The notes below the pieces were generated by a model. That model did not search any database. It was given only the letters and a program-made list of their open reading frames with translations, and was not told the origin of the DNA. From contig JARKNV010000072.1 of the NCBI GenBank assembly GCA_029976065.1, positions 36,385-100,384 on the forward strand: a stretch of 64,000 bases of DNA. Direction: 5' to 3'. Source of the stretch: Selenomonadales bacterium. Lineage in GTDB: Bacteria > Bacillota > Negativicutes > Sporomusales > UBA7701. Shown here in pieces: positions 51,255-58,982 of the stretch. A program made the position numbers and the translations under genes. Position 1 is the first letter of the stretch. Each line of letters begins with the position of its first letter.

Positions 51255-52637
51255 ATGCAGAGTGGCTTGATCGATTCCCTGAGGGAGATCGTCGGGGCAG
51301 AGCATGTTCTGACAAACCGGGAGGACTTGTTGTGTTATTCCTACGATGCGACGCCGGGGTTCGCCGGGATGCCGGAGGCGGTGGTGATGCCGGGCACGGC
51401 CGGGGAGGTCGCCAGGGTGCTGGCGGCGGCCAACGCTGCCAAGACACCCGTTTATCCCCGCGGTTCCGGCACGAATCTCAGCGCCGGCACGGTGCCCCTG
51501 AAGGGCGGCATTGTCCTGCTGATGACCCGCATGAATAAGATCGTGGAGATCGATACCGCTAATCTGATCGCGGTGGCCGAGCCCGGCGTGGTGGTGGGCG
51601 ACCTGAACAAGGCGGTGGAGGAGTTCGGCCTTATTTATCCCCCCGATCCCGGCACGGTGGCGACGGCGACGCTGGGCGGCACGGTGGCGGAGAATTCCGG
51701 CGGCCTGCGCGGCCTGAAGTACGGGGTTTCGAAGCATTATATCATGGGCCTTGAGGTGGTGCTGGCCGACGGCCGGATTCTGAACACCGGCGGCAAGACG
51801 GTGAAGGATGTGGCCGGCTATGACCTGACGAAGCTGTTCACCGGCGCGGAGGGGACGCTGGGGGTAATTACGAAGATAACGGCGAAGCTGATGCCGGCGC
51901 CCGAGGCGCGCAAGAGCATGCTGGCGACGTTCGCCAATCTGGACGACGCCGGCAAGGCGATCGCGGATATCATTGCGGCGAAGATCATCCCGGCGACGCT
52001 GGAGATTATGGATAATGCCACAGTAAAAACGGTGGAGGATTTCGCCAAGGTCGGCCTGCCGACGGACGCGGAGGCGGTGCTGCTGATCGAGGTGGACGGG
52101 ATCGCCGCGGTGGTGGAGAAGGACGGCGCGAAGGTGGCGGAGGTGCTGAAGGCGAATAACGCCGCCGAGATTCGCGTGGCCCAAGACGCCGCCGAACGGG
52201 ACAGTATCTGGGCGGCCCGCCGCGCGGCCCTGCCGGCGCTGGCGAAGCTCAGGCCGACGACGTTCGTGGAGGACGCGACGGTGCCGCGGAGCAAGGTACC
52301 GGATATGATCCGCGCGGTGAGCGAGATCGCCGCCCGCCACCAGGTGACGATCGGCACTTTCGGCCACGCCGGCGACGGCAATCTCCATCCGACGATCGTG
52401 TGCGACATCCGCGACGCGGCGGAGATGGAGCGGGTTTACAAGGCGATGGACGAGATTTTCGCCGTGGCGCTGAAGCTGGGCGGCACGCTGTCCGGCGAGC
52501 ACGGCATCGGGGCGGGCAAGCTGCGCTATATGGAAAGCCAGTTCGGCCCGGCCGGCATGGCGGCGATGCAGGCGATCAAGAAGGCTCTCGACCCCAACTG
52601 CATCCTGAATCCGGGAAAACTTGTCGGGGAGTGTTGA
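51255..52637 (+). CDS. glcD: FAD-linked 2-hydroxyacid oxidase subunit (GlcD type)
   Basis: A 460-residue flavoprotein of the VAO/PCMH family. The FAD-binding half includes VVMPGTAGEVARVLAAANAA, YPRGSGTNLSAGTVPLKGGI and LGGTVAENSGGLRGLKYGVS. The C-terminal FAD-oxidase domain includes TIGTFGHAGDGNLHPTIVCD, LGGTLSGEHGIGAGKLRYME and a CILNPGK-type end. It oxidises glycolate, D-lactate or a similar acid, passing electrons to the Fe-S partner encoded four bases downstream. AAGGAGCGGGAG precedes ATG 51255. No etfAB lies next to it, so the electron acceptor is unknown. Confidence 0.93.
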   Translation: MQSGLIDSLREIVGAEHVLTNREDLLCYSYDATPGFAGMPEAVVMPGTAGEVARVLAAANAAKTPVYPRGSGTNLSAGTVPLKGGIVLLMTRMNKIVEIDTANLIAVAEPGVVVGDLNKAVEEFGLIYPPDPGTVATATLGGTVAENSGGLRGLKYGVSKHYIMGLEVVLADGRILNTGGKTVKDVAGYDLTKLFTGAEGTLGVITKITAKLMPAPEARKSMLATFANLDDAGKAIADIIAAKIIPATLEIMDNATVKTVEDFAKVGLPTDAEAVLLIEVDGIAAVVEKDGAKVAEVLKANNAAEIRVAQDAAERDSIWAARRAALPALAKLRPTTFVEDATVPRSKVPDMIRAVSEIAARHQVTIGTFGHAGDGNLHPTIVCDIRDAAEMERVYKAMDEIFAVALKLGGTLSGEHGIGAGKLRYMESQFGPAGMAAMQAIKKALDPNCILNPGKLVGEC

Positions 52638-52641
52638 GAAG

Positions 52642-53931
52642 ATGAGCGACGGTAAAGAACTGTTGGCCGGCGTGGAGGACGCGCTCGCCAATTGCATGAA
52701 GTGCGGCAACTGCATGGAGGTCTGCCCGATTTACAAGGAGTTCAAGACCGAGGCGACGGTGGCCCGCGGCAAGATCGCCCTGATGGAGGCGGTGCTGAGC
52801 GGCCGGAGCGAGATCAGCGAGGGCTTCGACAAACGGATGGCGATGTGCGTGAGCTGTAAGGCGTGCACAGCCAAGTGCCCGTGCGGCGTGAAGGCCGACG
52901 AGCTGATCGTGAAGGGCCGGGAGGCGATCGTGAAGGCCCGCGGCCTGCACCCGGTGAAGCAGGCGGCGTTCGCGCTGCTGAAGAATAGGGCGCTGTTCGA
53001 TTTCGGCCTGCGGATGGCCGGTCTGTTCGGGCCGCTGGCGTTCAAGAAGCTGCCCGGCCGCCTGGCGACGGTGGCCCGTTTCCCGATGCCCGGCCTAGAC
53101 CGCAAGCGGGTGATGGCGCCGTTCGCCTCCACCCCGCTCCGCAGCCAGTACCCCGAGGTTGTGAAGGTGGCGGCGCCGAAGTTCCGGGTGGCGTTCTTCA
53201 CGGGCTGTACGATCAATTATATTTACACCGATGTCGGCCAGGCGGTGATGAACGTCCTGAAGGAGAACGACGTCGAGGTGACGCTGCCGGCGCTGCAGCA
53301 CTGCTGCGCGGTGCCTGTGCATATTTCCGGCGATCTCGAGCTGGCGAAGGCGTTCGCGCGGCACAACATCGAGACGTTCGAGCGCTATAATCCCGATTAT
53401 ATCGTGGCGGCGTGCGGCTCGTGCACGATGGCGTGGAAGCACGATTACCCGGAGATGTTCGCCGACGACCCGGCGATGAAGGCGAAGGCGGAGAAGCTGG
53501 CCGCCAAGACGTACGAGATCAGCCAGTTCCTCGTGGATGTGGTGAAGTTCCGCCGCGAGGGCCTCGGCGAGGTGAAGGCGACGGTGACGATGCACGACCC
53601 GTGCCACATGGCGCGCGGCATCGCGGTGACGACCCAGCCGCGCGAGGTGCTGAAGGCCATCCCGGGCGTGAAGTTCGTGGAGATGAAGGAGCCGGCCCGC
53701 TGCTGCGGGGCCGGGGGGTCGTTCAGCCTGGCGCATTACGATGTGGCCCGGACGATCAACGACCGCAAGCTGGCCGATATCGCGACGACCGGCGCCGACG
53801 TGGTGGCGACCGGCTGCGGGATGTGCCGCATGCATATCACCGACGGCCTGGTGCAGAGCGGCCGCAAGGAAGAGGTCTTCCACACGGTGCAGCTTCTCGA
53901 CCGGGCGTACAAGGCAGGCAAGAAGAAGTAA
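52642..53931 (+). CDS. glcF: Fe-S subunit of 2-hydroxyacid oxidase (GlcF/CCG type)
   Basis: A 429-residue iron-sulfur protein. Two ferredoxin motifs lie near the N-terminus (ANCMKCGNCMEVCP and MCVSCKACTAKCPCG). Two CCG domains follow, the first around FFTGCTINYIYTDVGQ and LQHCCAVPVH, the second around HDPCHMARGIAVTTQPRE and ARCCGAGGSFSLAHYD. It accepts electrons from GlcD and passes them on. ATG 52642 is four bases after the glcD stop, so the pair is one operon. A 16-residue reading frame starts two bases after its stop. Confidence 0.93.
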   Translation: MSDGKELLAGVEDALANCMKCGNCMEVCPIYKEFKTEATVARGKIALMEAVLSGRSEISEGFDKRMAMCVSCKACTAKCPCGVKADELIVKGREAIVKARGLHPVKQAAFALLKNRALFDFGLRMAGLFGPLAFKKLPGRLATVARFPMPGLDRKRVMAPFASTPLRSQYPEVVKVAAPKFRVAFFTGCTINYIYTDVGQAVMNVLKENDVEVTLPALQHCCAVPVHISGDLELAKAFARHNIETFERYNPDYIVAACGSCTMAWKHDYPEMFADDPAMKAKAEKLAAKTYEISQFLVDVVKFRREGLGEVKATVTMHDPCHMARGIAVTTQPREVLKAIPGVKFVEMKEPARCCGAGGSFSLAHYDVARTINDRKLADIATTGADVVATGCGMCRMHITDGLVQSGRKEEVFHTVQLLDRAYKAGKKK

Positions 53932-53932
53932 G

Positions 53933-53983
53933 ATGGAAAAGCCCCGGCCCTGGTGGACTAGCCAAGAGTTTCTAGAGCGGTGA
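53933..53983 (+). CDS. Possible 16-residue peptide after glcF
   Basis: ATG at 53933 follows the glcF stop by one base and reads MEKPRPWWTSQEFLER before TGA. It has two Trp and no Cys. The only ribosome-site-like bases are inside the glcF end. The last third overlaps the 16-bp direct repeat at 53961-53976, whose second copy is not in a matching frame. Translation is therefore doubtful. Confidence 0.25.
   Translation: MEKPRPWWTSQEFLER
53961..53976 (+). repeat. Direct repeat, left copy, flanking the Nif11-type gene
   Basis: GCCAAGAGTTTCTAGA occurs here and at 54537-54552, 576 bases apart. In both copies AAGCCCCGGC lies about 12-13 bases upstream, so the similarity extends over about 38 bases. 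The two copies enclose the Nif11-type gene with its promoter. Confidence 0.7.
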
Positions 53984-54033
53984 CGCCGCCCCGGGGCGAA
54001 GAAGCTCTGGCCCCCTCGCCTCTGGCAAAATTC

Positions 54034-54062
54034 TTGATCTCCCAGCGAAAGCGTGTTATAAT
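54034..54062 (+). promoter_or_regulatory. Consensus promoter of the Nif11-type gene
   Basis: TTGATC (54034-54039), a 17-base spacer and TATAAT (54057-54062), about 37 bases before the ATG at 54099. Confidence 0.8.
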
Positions 54063-54098
54063 TATTGCCGTAAGTTATAATCGCGAGGAGGTCGTGTA

Positions 54099-54500
54099 AT
54101 GAGCATCAAATCCGCCGAAGCTTATATAGCCCGCGTAAAGACCGATCAGCGGTTCGCCGCAAGGGTCACCGAGTGCCAAGACTTCGCCAGCCTCCAGTCT
54201 CTCCTGGCAAGCGAGGGTTTCAGTTTCACGCCGCGGGAGCTGGCCTCCTTGGCCGACGGGCTTACGAACGCCCATCTTGACAAGGTAGCCGGCGGCCTTC
54301 TAACCAATCCCCAAATCATCGACGCTATAACCCAAAGTAATGTCAAGGTAGTCGGTGAGGGGCCGGCGGAGGCCATGGCCCTCTCGGCGCAGGCGTTGGC
54401 CCATGCCATGGGCCTCGCCATGGAAAACGCTGCGCAAACGCAAGGCGGAATGCAGCAGGTGAACAACGCCGCCCGAGCCCCAAAAGGCTGGCCCCGATGA
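54099..54500 (+). CDS. Nif11-type leader peptide protein, long C-terminal part
   Basis: A 133-residue protein. The N-terminal Nif11 domain (residues about 1-67) has SAEAYIARVKTDQRFAARVT, LLASEGFSFTPREL and a Gly-Gly after LDKVA (residues about 66-67), the usual leader cleavage site. The remaining 66 residues are Ala-, Gln- and Asn-rich (AMALSAQALAHAMGLAMENA) with no Cys, unlike known Cys-based cores. No maturase or transporter gene is near. It has its own promoter, a perfect GAGGAGG site and a terminator, and is flanked by a 16-bp direct repeat, so it may be a self-contained cassette. Confidence 0.8.
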   Translation: MSIKSAEAYIARVKTDQRFAARVTECQDFASLQSLLASEGFSFTPRELASLADGLTNAHLDKVAGGLLTNPQIIDAITQSNVKVVGEGPAEAMALSAQALAHAMGLAMENAAQTQGGMQQVNNAARAPKGWPR

Positions 54501-54536
54501 GCGGCGCCGCTCAAAGCCCCGGCTCACGCTGAACCG

Positions 54537-54552
54537 GCCAAGAGTTTCTAGA
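54537..54552 (+). repeat. Direct repeat, right copy, flanking the Nif11-type gene
   Basis: A second exact copy of GCCAAGAGTTTCTAGA, 36 bases after the Nif11-type stop codon and 20 bases before its terminator. AAGCCCCGGC precedes it as at the left copy. Confidence 0.7.
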
Positions 54553-54572
54553 CACGAATAATTAAAGCTTCT

Positions 54573-54607
54573 TTAGGCGCCCATTCCGGTAAGGAATGGG
54601 CGCCTAA
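54573..54607 (+). terminator. Terminator of the Nif11-type gene
   Basis: A 15-base perfect inverted repeat (TTAGGCGCCCATTCC at 54573-54587 with its complement at 54593-54607). The T-tract is short. Confidence 0.75.
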
Positions 54608-54685
54608 CCTGTTTAATATAGAGCCGGGTGTTGTTGTTTTGCCGCCTCTCCCCTCTCCTGCTTCTCTCTCTTCCCTCCTCTGCGA

Positions 54686-54905
54686 GCGGATGTTCAGAAG
54701 CACCCGGATGCAAGGCGTACCGGATAAGCAGACTCACAACGTTTTAGCGTTGATGTGATCGCTTAGGCCCGCGCCGGCGTACTTGGTTGCGTACGTCAAG
54801 CGGGCCATCCGAGGAACAAGTGCGCAAGTTCTTGGGGCGACAGCGCCTAGAACTGCGGCCTGCCCCTTGCGGGTACGCAGCAGATGGGGGCTTATCAACG
54901 GACGC
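54686..54905 (+). repeat. Palindromic element, copy C
   Basis: The outer arms, 54686-54711 (with TGTTCAGAAGCACCCGGATGC) and 54880-54905 (GCAGATGGGGGCTTATCAAC), are imperfectly complementary. Inside are GCGTAC/GTACGT and AAGTTCTTGGGGCG pairing with CGCCTAGAACT, plus the shared blocks GAGGAACAAGTGC and GCGGCCTGCCCCTTGCGGGT. The order of blocks matches copies A and B. No gene is seen in 54608-54924. Confidence 0.68.
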
Positions 54906-54924
54906 CAGCTTTCCGCCTAAGAAC

Positions 54925-55056
54925 TCAAGGGCCGCCGGAGAGGCGTAGGAGAGTATCCTCAATCTCCGGGTCGACGCCGCCGAGGCTGTCGCTGACGCCG
55001 CCGACGTGCCGGACCTCTTCCCTGCCCCGTTTGCCGGGGCGTTTGTCGTCCGCCAT
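54925..55056 (-). CDS. 43-residue small protein
   Basis: Reads MADDKRPGKRGREEVRHVGG onward, ending in LLRLSGGP, with a strong AGGAGGTGA ribosome site eight bases before the ATG at 55056. It is basic at the N-terminus, with a Gly/Asp/Ser middle, no Cys and no membrane segment. Family not recognised. It is divergent from the hydrolase at 55150 and next to palindromic element C. Confidence 0.5.
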   Translation of the reverse strand: MADDKRPGKRGREEVRHVGGVSDSLGGVDPEIEDTLLRLSGGP

Positions 55057-55107
55057 TGTCCTCACCTCCTTTGCCAGTATTCTGCCATGGACCCGCGCGG
55101 CTGGTTG

Positions 55108-55116
55108 TGCTATAAT
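55108..55116 (+). promoter_or_regulatory. Extended -10 promoter of the YdjM-like gene
   Basis: TGCTATAAT with TGGACC at the -35 position (55088-55093, 17-base spacer). It is the same extended -10 sequence as before lgt. Confidence 0.6.
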
Positions 55117-55149
55117 TGCTAGCTGTGATACTAGGAGGAGGTGCCGCCA

Positions 55150-56091
55150 ATGGACTCATTGTCGCACGCGCTCGTCGGCGTGGCGGTCGCCGGTCTGTCC
55201 GGCCACCAGCCTGCGCTCGGCGATCCGATATACATTGCCGCAGTACTCGGCGCCCAGGCACCAGATTTCGACATCGTCAGCCAGGTGAAGGGCAATATGG
55301 CTTATCTCCGGCAACACCGGGCGTTTTCCCATTCCCTGCCCGGAGTTGCCTTGTGGGCGGCGGCGATCGCCGCGGGGGTGAAGCTGTTCTTGCCGCAGGC
55401 GGATAGCGGGCAGCTGCTGCTGTGGGCGTTCGCCGGCGGTTTGTCGCATACGTTCTTAGATTATTTTAACTCCCACGGGACGGCAATATTATGGCCGTTT
55501 CGCCGGGAACGGAAAAGTTACCCCCTGCTGAACGTTTTCGACCCGATCCTGATGGTGCTGTTGCTGGCCGTATACGCAACCCGCCTCCCGATGGAACAAG
55601 TTTCGTACCTCAGCTTCGCCACCCTCGGGATTTATATTTTCGCCCGCTATTACGGCCGCAAGAAGGCTTACGAATGGCTGGCGAACCATTTCGCGGGCGA
55701 ATTTTTGACCCGCATCTGGGTTATGCCGTGCCTTACCCGCCTGTTTTACTGGGATTTCGTGGTGGAAACCGGCCACCGGCACATCAACGGCCGCCTGGGG
55801 GCGCTATTCCCGCTGCTGGAGATCAAGGCCGACCTGCCCCGGCAGGAGCTGTCGCCGCTAGCCGCGCAGGCCAGCAAGACGTCGCTGGGCGAGTTTTTCA
55901 CGACCTTCACGCCGTTCATCTATTTCGAGGAACGGGCCGGCGCGGACGAGGGCAAGGTCAACATCTACGACCTGCGCTACCACCGCGGCGGCGAATTCGT
56001 GCACAGAGCGACGATCACCTTCGCCGCGGATATGACGCTGCGGGACGCGTATATCCATTCGCTCGGCCAGACGGTGAAAGTAAGCGAGTAG
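55150..56091 (+). CDS. YdjM-like membrane-bound metal-dependent hydrolase
   Basis: A 313-residue membrane protein of the YdjM/LexA-regulated hydrolase family (PF04307). The metal-ligand motifs are MDSLSHALVGVAVAG at the N-terminus, GAQAPDFDIVSQV, LRQHRAFSHSLPGV and GGLSHTFLDYFNSHGTAILW. Four to five helices lie in the first 180 residues, followed by a soluble C-terminal domain of about 110 residues. The substrate is not known. ATG 55150 follows AGGAGGAGG. Confidence 0.88.
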   Translation: MDSLSHALVGVAVAGLSGHQPALGDPIYIAAVLGAQAPDFDIVSQVKGNMAYLRQHRAFSHSLPGVALWAAAIAAGVKLFLPQADSGQLLLWAFAGGLSHTFLDYFNSHGTAILWPFRRERKSYPLLNVFDPILMVLLLAVYATRLPMEQVSYLSFATLGIYIFARYYGRKKAYEWLANHFAGEFLTRIWVMPCLTRLFYWDFVVETGHRHINGRLGALFPLLEIKADLPRQELSPLAAQASKTSLGEFFTTFTPFIYFEERAGADEGKVNIYDLRYHRGGEFVHRATITFAADMTLRDAYIHSLGQTVKVSE

Positions 56092-56107
56092 CCCATTGCT
56101 GCCTGCA

Positions 56108-56147
56108 AACCCCGTTCATTTTGCGCTTGCAAATCGAACGGGGTTTG
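56108..56147 (+). terminator. Terminator of the YdjM-like gene
   Basis: AACCCCGTTC (56108-56117) pairs with GAACGGGGTT (56136-56145), with a long loop that itself can pair (TTGCGCTTGCAA), followed by TGTTT. Confidence 0.75.
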
Positions 56148-56207
56148 TTTATACTGTACTTATACCCCCTCCCCTGGGGGAGGGATATGTTTTGGAGGTT
56201 TAAGAAA

Positions 56208-56840
56208 ATGCGCAACCGTTGGCAGCCTTACCTGTTCTGGATTCTGCTCGCCTTCTTGGCGCTCGGGTTCATATATCCGGCGATCGGCGTGATCGCGATT
56301 ATCTGCATGCTGGCGCCGGTGGCCGTCGCCCCGTTCAAGGGGCGCTACTGGTGCGGCAACTTGTGCCCGCGCGGCAGCTTTTACGATCATGTGCTGGGGC
56401 GCTTTTCGCCCCAACGGCCCATCCCGTCCTTTTTCCGCAGCAGGGGGCTGCGGGTGTTTATGCTGGCGTTCATCATGACGGTGTTTTCGGTGCAGATGTA
56501 TTTCGCCTGGGGCGACCCGGCGGCGATGGGGATGGTGTTCATCAACCTGATTTTCGTGACGACGGTGGTGGGCGTGATCCTCGGGTTTTTATACCATCAG
56601 CGGACATGGTGCGCTTTCTGCCCGATGGGGACGCTGGCGTCGTGGCTGAGCCGCGGGGCGAGGCCGCTGAAGGTGGCGCCGAGCTGCGTAGGCTGCGGGC
56701 TGTGCACGAAGGCGTGCCCGCTGCAGCTTAAGCCGCAGGACGCCAAGGAGGCGGGCGCGTTCACGGACGGCGATTGCCTGAAGTGCGACCGCTGCACGGC
56801 GGTGTGCCCGAAACAGGCGCTGCGTTTCGCAGACAGGTAG
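56208..56840 (+). CDS. Membrane polyferredoxin (NapH/CcoG-like 4Fe-4S protein)
   Basis: A 210-residue protein with four helices. CGNLCPRGSFYDHVLGRFSP and TWCAFCPMGTLASWLSRGAR carry the membrane-side Cys-x-x-x-Cys-Pro pairs typical of NapH/YccM/CcoG proteins. A cytoplasmic pair of ferredoxin motifs follows (SCVGCGLCTKACP and CLKCDRCTAVCPK). It passes electrons between quinol or cytoplasmic donors and membrane or periplasmic acceptors. ATG at 56208 follows GGAGGTTT. It is a single-gene unit with terminators on both sides; its partner is unknown. Confidence 0.87.
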   Translation: MRNRWQPYLFWILLAFLALGFIYPAIGVIAIICMLAPVAVAPFKGRYWCGNLCPRGSFYDHVLGRFSPQRPIPSFFRSRGLRVFMLAFIMTVFSVQMYFAWGDPAAMGMVFINLIFVTTVVGVILGFLYHQRTWCAFCPMGTLASWLSRGARPLKVAPSCVGCGLCTKACPLQLKPQDAKEAGAFTDGDCLKCDRCTAVCPKQALRFADR

Positions 56841-56859
56841 TTTCCGGAGCCGGCAAAGA

Positions 56860-56887
56860 AACCTGCGTATCGGCGCAGGTTTTTTTG
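56860..56887 (+). terminator. Terminator of the polyferredoxin gene
   Basis: AACCTGCG (56860-56867) pairs with CGCAGGTT (56874-56881), followed by an unbroken run of T. Confidence 0.88.
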
Positions 56888-57038
56888 TCGTTTCATGGGG
56901 GATTGCGGCCCGAAAGAAACAATTTTCCTTTATATTAAGGATAAAAAAAGTTGCCTTAAAGCGTTATTAGGTGCAAAATATAAGGAGAGTTGCCCCATTG
57001 AGACAAACTTCCTCAGTTTAACCCAGGAGTTGAAAGAC

Positions 57039-58283
57039 TTGGACCTGATAAGGGGCCTGTATAGCAAATACAAGGACCGGGACGCCGTCTGGCTCGTTCC
57101 CCTCGTCATCGCGGCGACCGCCAGAATCCTCGATTATTATTTGTGGCTGCTCCGCTCCGGCCGCGGCATCCCCAAATGCGACGACACCACCTGGTACCTG
57201 AATTACGCCAACAACCTGCTCGCCAACCTGCGGAACGGGCTCGACATCGACGATACGCTCTACTTCGGCTACAATATCCTGCTGAGCTTCCTCCTGGCCG
57301 TTTTCCGCGACCCGGCCGCCGTCGTCTTTATCCAGGGGCTGGTCGCCGGCTTCAGCGTCATCCTCGTTTACAAGATCGCCCGCCTCCTGTTCACCAAGAC
57401 TACCGCCATCATCGCTTCGTTGTTTTATATCGGCGCGTGGGATATAACCCTCTGGGCCACGTATCTGCTTTCCGACAGCTTTTTCGTGAGCCTGCTGCTG
57501 CTTACCGTCTACAGCCTGCTCATGGCCCTGGAAACCGGAAGCCGCAAGTATCGGCTGCTGTTCCTTGCCGCCGCCGGTTATCTCGTGATCTTCCGGCCGA
57601 CCGGCATCCCGATCGTGGCTGTGCTCGTCCCCTACATCATTTACCGGCTGCCCCGCCCGGCGGTGGCCGCCTTCCTGGCGCGCTACCGGCTGGCCCTCGG
57701 CGGCCTGGCCGCCATCCTGACCGCCGGCGGCGCCTACCTTTACTGGAGCGGCGCTTTCGACCCGTTCATCGCTTCTTTCCGGCTCAATGTCCTGAAGGTC
57801 CTGTACACTGTTTACGCCCGCGGTTTCATTTACGATTACTCCCACCCCCGCGACCTGCACTTCTTCCCCAACCTCACCGTCGATGTCGCCGACAGCCCCG
57901 TGCTGAGTTTCCTCGTCAACAACTGGGATGACGTCTCCACCCTCTACCTGATGAGGGCCGTCGCCTTCCTCGGCCACTGGGTATGGAAAATCGATTTCGG
58001 CACGCCGGGCGGCGCCTGGACTTTCCTCGCCAACATCTGGCCCGCCGCCCTGTTCGTCGTCGGTACGGCGGCCGCGATCGCCGAACACCGCATCTCCAGG
58101 GCCGCGCCCCTGTGGCTTATCGTCCTGGCTGTCTTTATTTTCTGCACCTTTCTCTTCATCGACTGGATGTACCGCTACCGCCTGCCCGCCATCCCCTTTA
58201 TCGCCATCGTCGCCGCCTACGGCGCCGACCGGCTAATCCGCATGGCAATGAATACGAGGTTGATACCGCATGGAAAAAGGTAA
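57039..58283 (+). CDS. GT-C type membrane glycosyltransferase (ArnT/PMT-like)
   Basis: A 414-residue membrane protein with about eleven helices. The first extracellular loop holds acidic residues in PKCDDTTWYLNYANNLLANL, as in polyprenyl-phosphate-dependent GT-C enzymes, and later segments include LFRPTGIPIVAVLV-like helices. It probably transfers a sugar from a polyprenyl-phosphate donor on the outer face. TTG at 57039 follows CAGGAG by nine bases; an in-frame extension to 56895 reads through poorly supported sequence. It opens a seven-gene unit and overlaps the GT2 gene by 14 bases, so the two probably work together. Confidence 0.8.
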   Translation: MDLIRGLYSKYKDRDAVWLVPLVIAATARILDYYLWLLRSGRGIPKCDDTTWYLNYANNLLANLRNGLDIDDTLYFGYNILLSFLLAVFRDPAAVVFIQGLVAGFSVILVYKIARLLFTKTTAIIASLFYIGAWDITLWATYLLSDSFFVSLLLLTVYSLLMALETGSRKYRLLFLAAAGYLVIFRPTGIPIVAVLVPYIIYRLPRPAVAAFLARYRLALGGLAAILTAGGAYLYWSGAFDPFIASFRLNVLKVLYTVYARGFIYDYSHPRDLHFFPNLTVDVADSPVLSFLVNNWDDVSTLYLMRAVAFLGHWVWKIDFGTPGGAWTFLANIWPAALFVVGTAAAIAEHRISRAAPLWLIVLAVFIFCTFLFIDWMYRYRLPAIPFIAIVAAYGADRLIRMAMNTRLIPHGKR

Positions 58284-58977
58284 GCTGCTGGCCGTCATCC
58301 CGGCCTATAACGAAGAGGATAATATTCGCGGCGTCATCGGCGAGATCCGCGCCGACCTGCCGGATGCCGATATTCTCGTCATCAACGACTGCTCCGTCGA
58401 CGCCACCGCCCGGAGGGCCCGGCAGCAGGGCGGCGTCCGCGTCGTCGATCTCCCCTTCAATCTCGGCATCGGCGGCGCCGTGCAGACCGGTTTCAAGTAC
58501 GCCTGCGAGCACGGCTACGATTATATGGTCCAGATCGACGGCGACGGCCAGCACATCCCTGGCGAGGTGGGCAAGCTCGCCGCCGCGATGGCCGCCACCG
58601 GCTGCGATATGGTCATCGGCTCGCGCTTTCTGGGCGTCCGCTCTTTCCGCACCACCTGGCAGCGGCGGATCGGCATAAAAGTCTTCTGCCACCTTTTCCG
58701 CCTGCTCCTCGGCCTGCGCATAACCGACGGCACGTCCGGCTTCCGCCTATACAACCGCAAAAGCATCGAGGTCCTGGCCCGCTACTACCCCAGCGATTAT
58801 CCCGAGCCCGACGCCATCGTCCTGCTCCACAAGCACGGCCTCGCGATCGCCGAGGCCGGGGTCGCCATGCGGGCCCGCGAATGCGGCCACTCGTCGATCA
58901 CTTTCCTGAAAAGCCCGTATTATATGGCCAAGGTTACTCTCTCCATTATCTTCGCCTGCTCGCGGACGAGGTGGTGA
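58270..58977 (+). CDS. Family 2 glycosyltransferase, polyprenyl-phosphate sugar synthase-like
   Basis: A 235-residue GT-A enzyme: LLAVIPAYNEEDNIRGVIGE at the start, the nucleotide-binding Asp in ILVINDCSVDATA, and the metal-binding motif in YMVQIDGDGQHIPGEVGKLA. ITDGTSGFRLYNRKSIEVL matches the dolichol-phosphate mannose synthase group. It lacks the C-terminal membrane helices of some members. It probably makes the polyprenyl-phosphate sugar used by the GT-C enzyme encoded directly upstream. Confidence 0.9.
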   Translation: MEKGKLLAVIPAYNEEDNIRGVIGEIRADLPDADILVINDCSVDATARRARQQGGVRVVDLPFNLGIGGAVQTGFKYACEHGYDYMVQIDGDGQHIPGEVGKLAAAMAATGCDMVIGSRFLGVRSFRTTWQRRIGIKVFCHLFRLLLGLRITDGTSGFRLYNRKSIEVLARYYPSDYPEPDAIVLLHKHGLAIAEAGVAMRARECGHSSITFLKSPYYMAKVTLSIIFACSRTRW

Positions 58978-58982
58978 AGCTT

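Noticed and set aside
55491..56207. N-terminal extension of the polyferredoxin gene
   Set aside because: The extension lies out of frame over the YdjM-like gene and across its terminator; the ATG at 56208 has a proper ribosome site.
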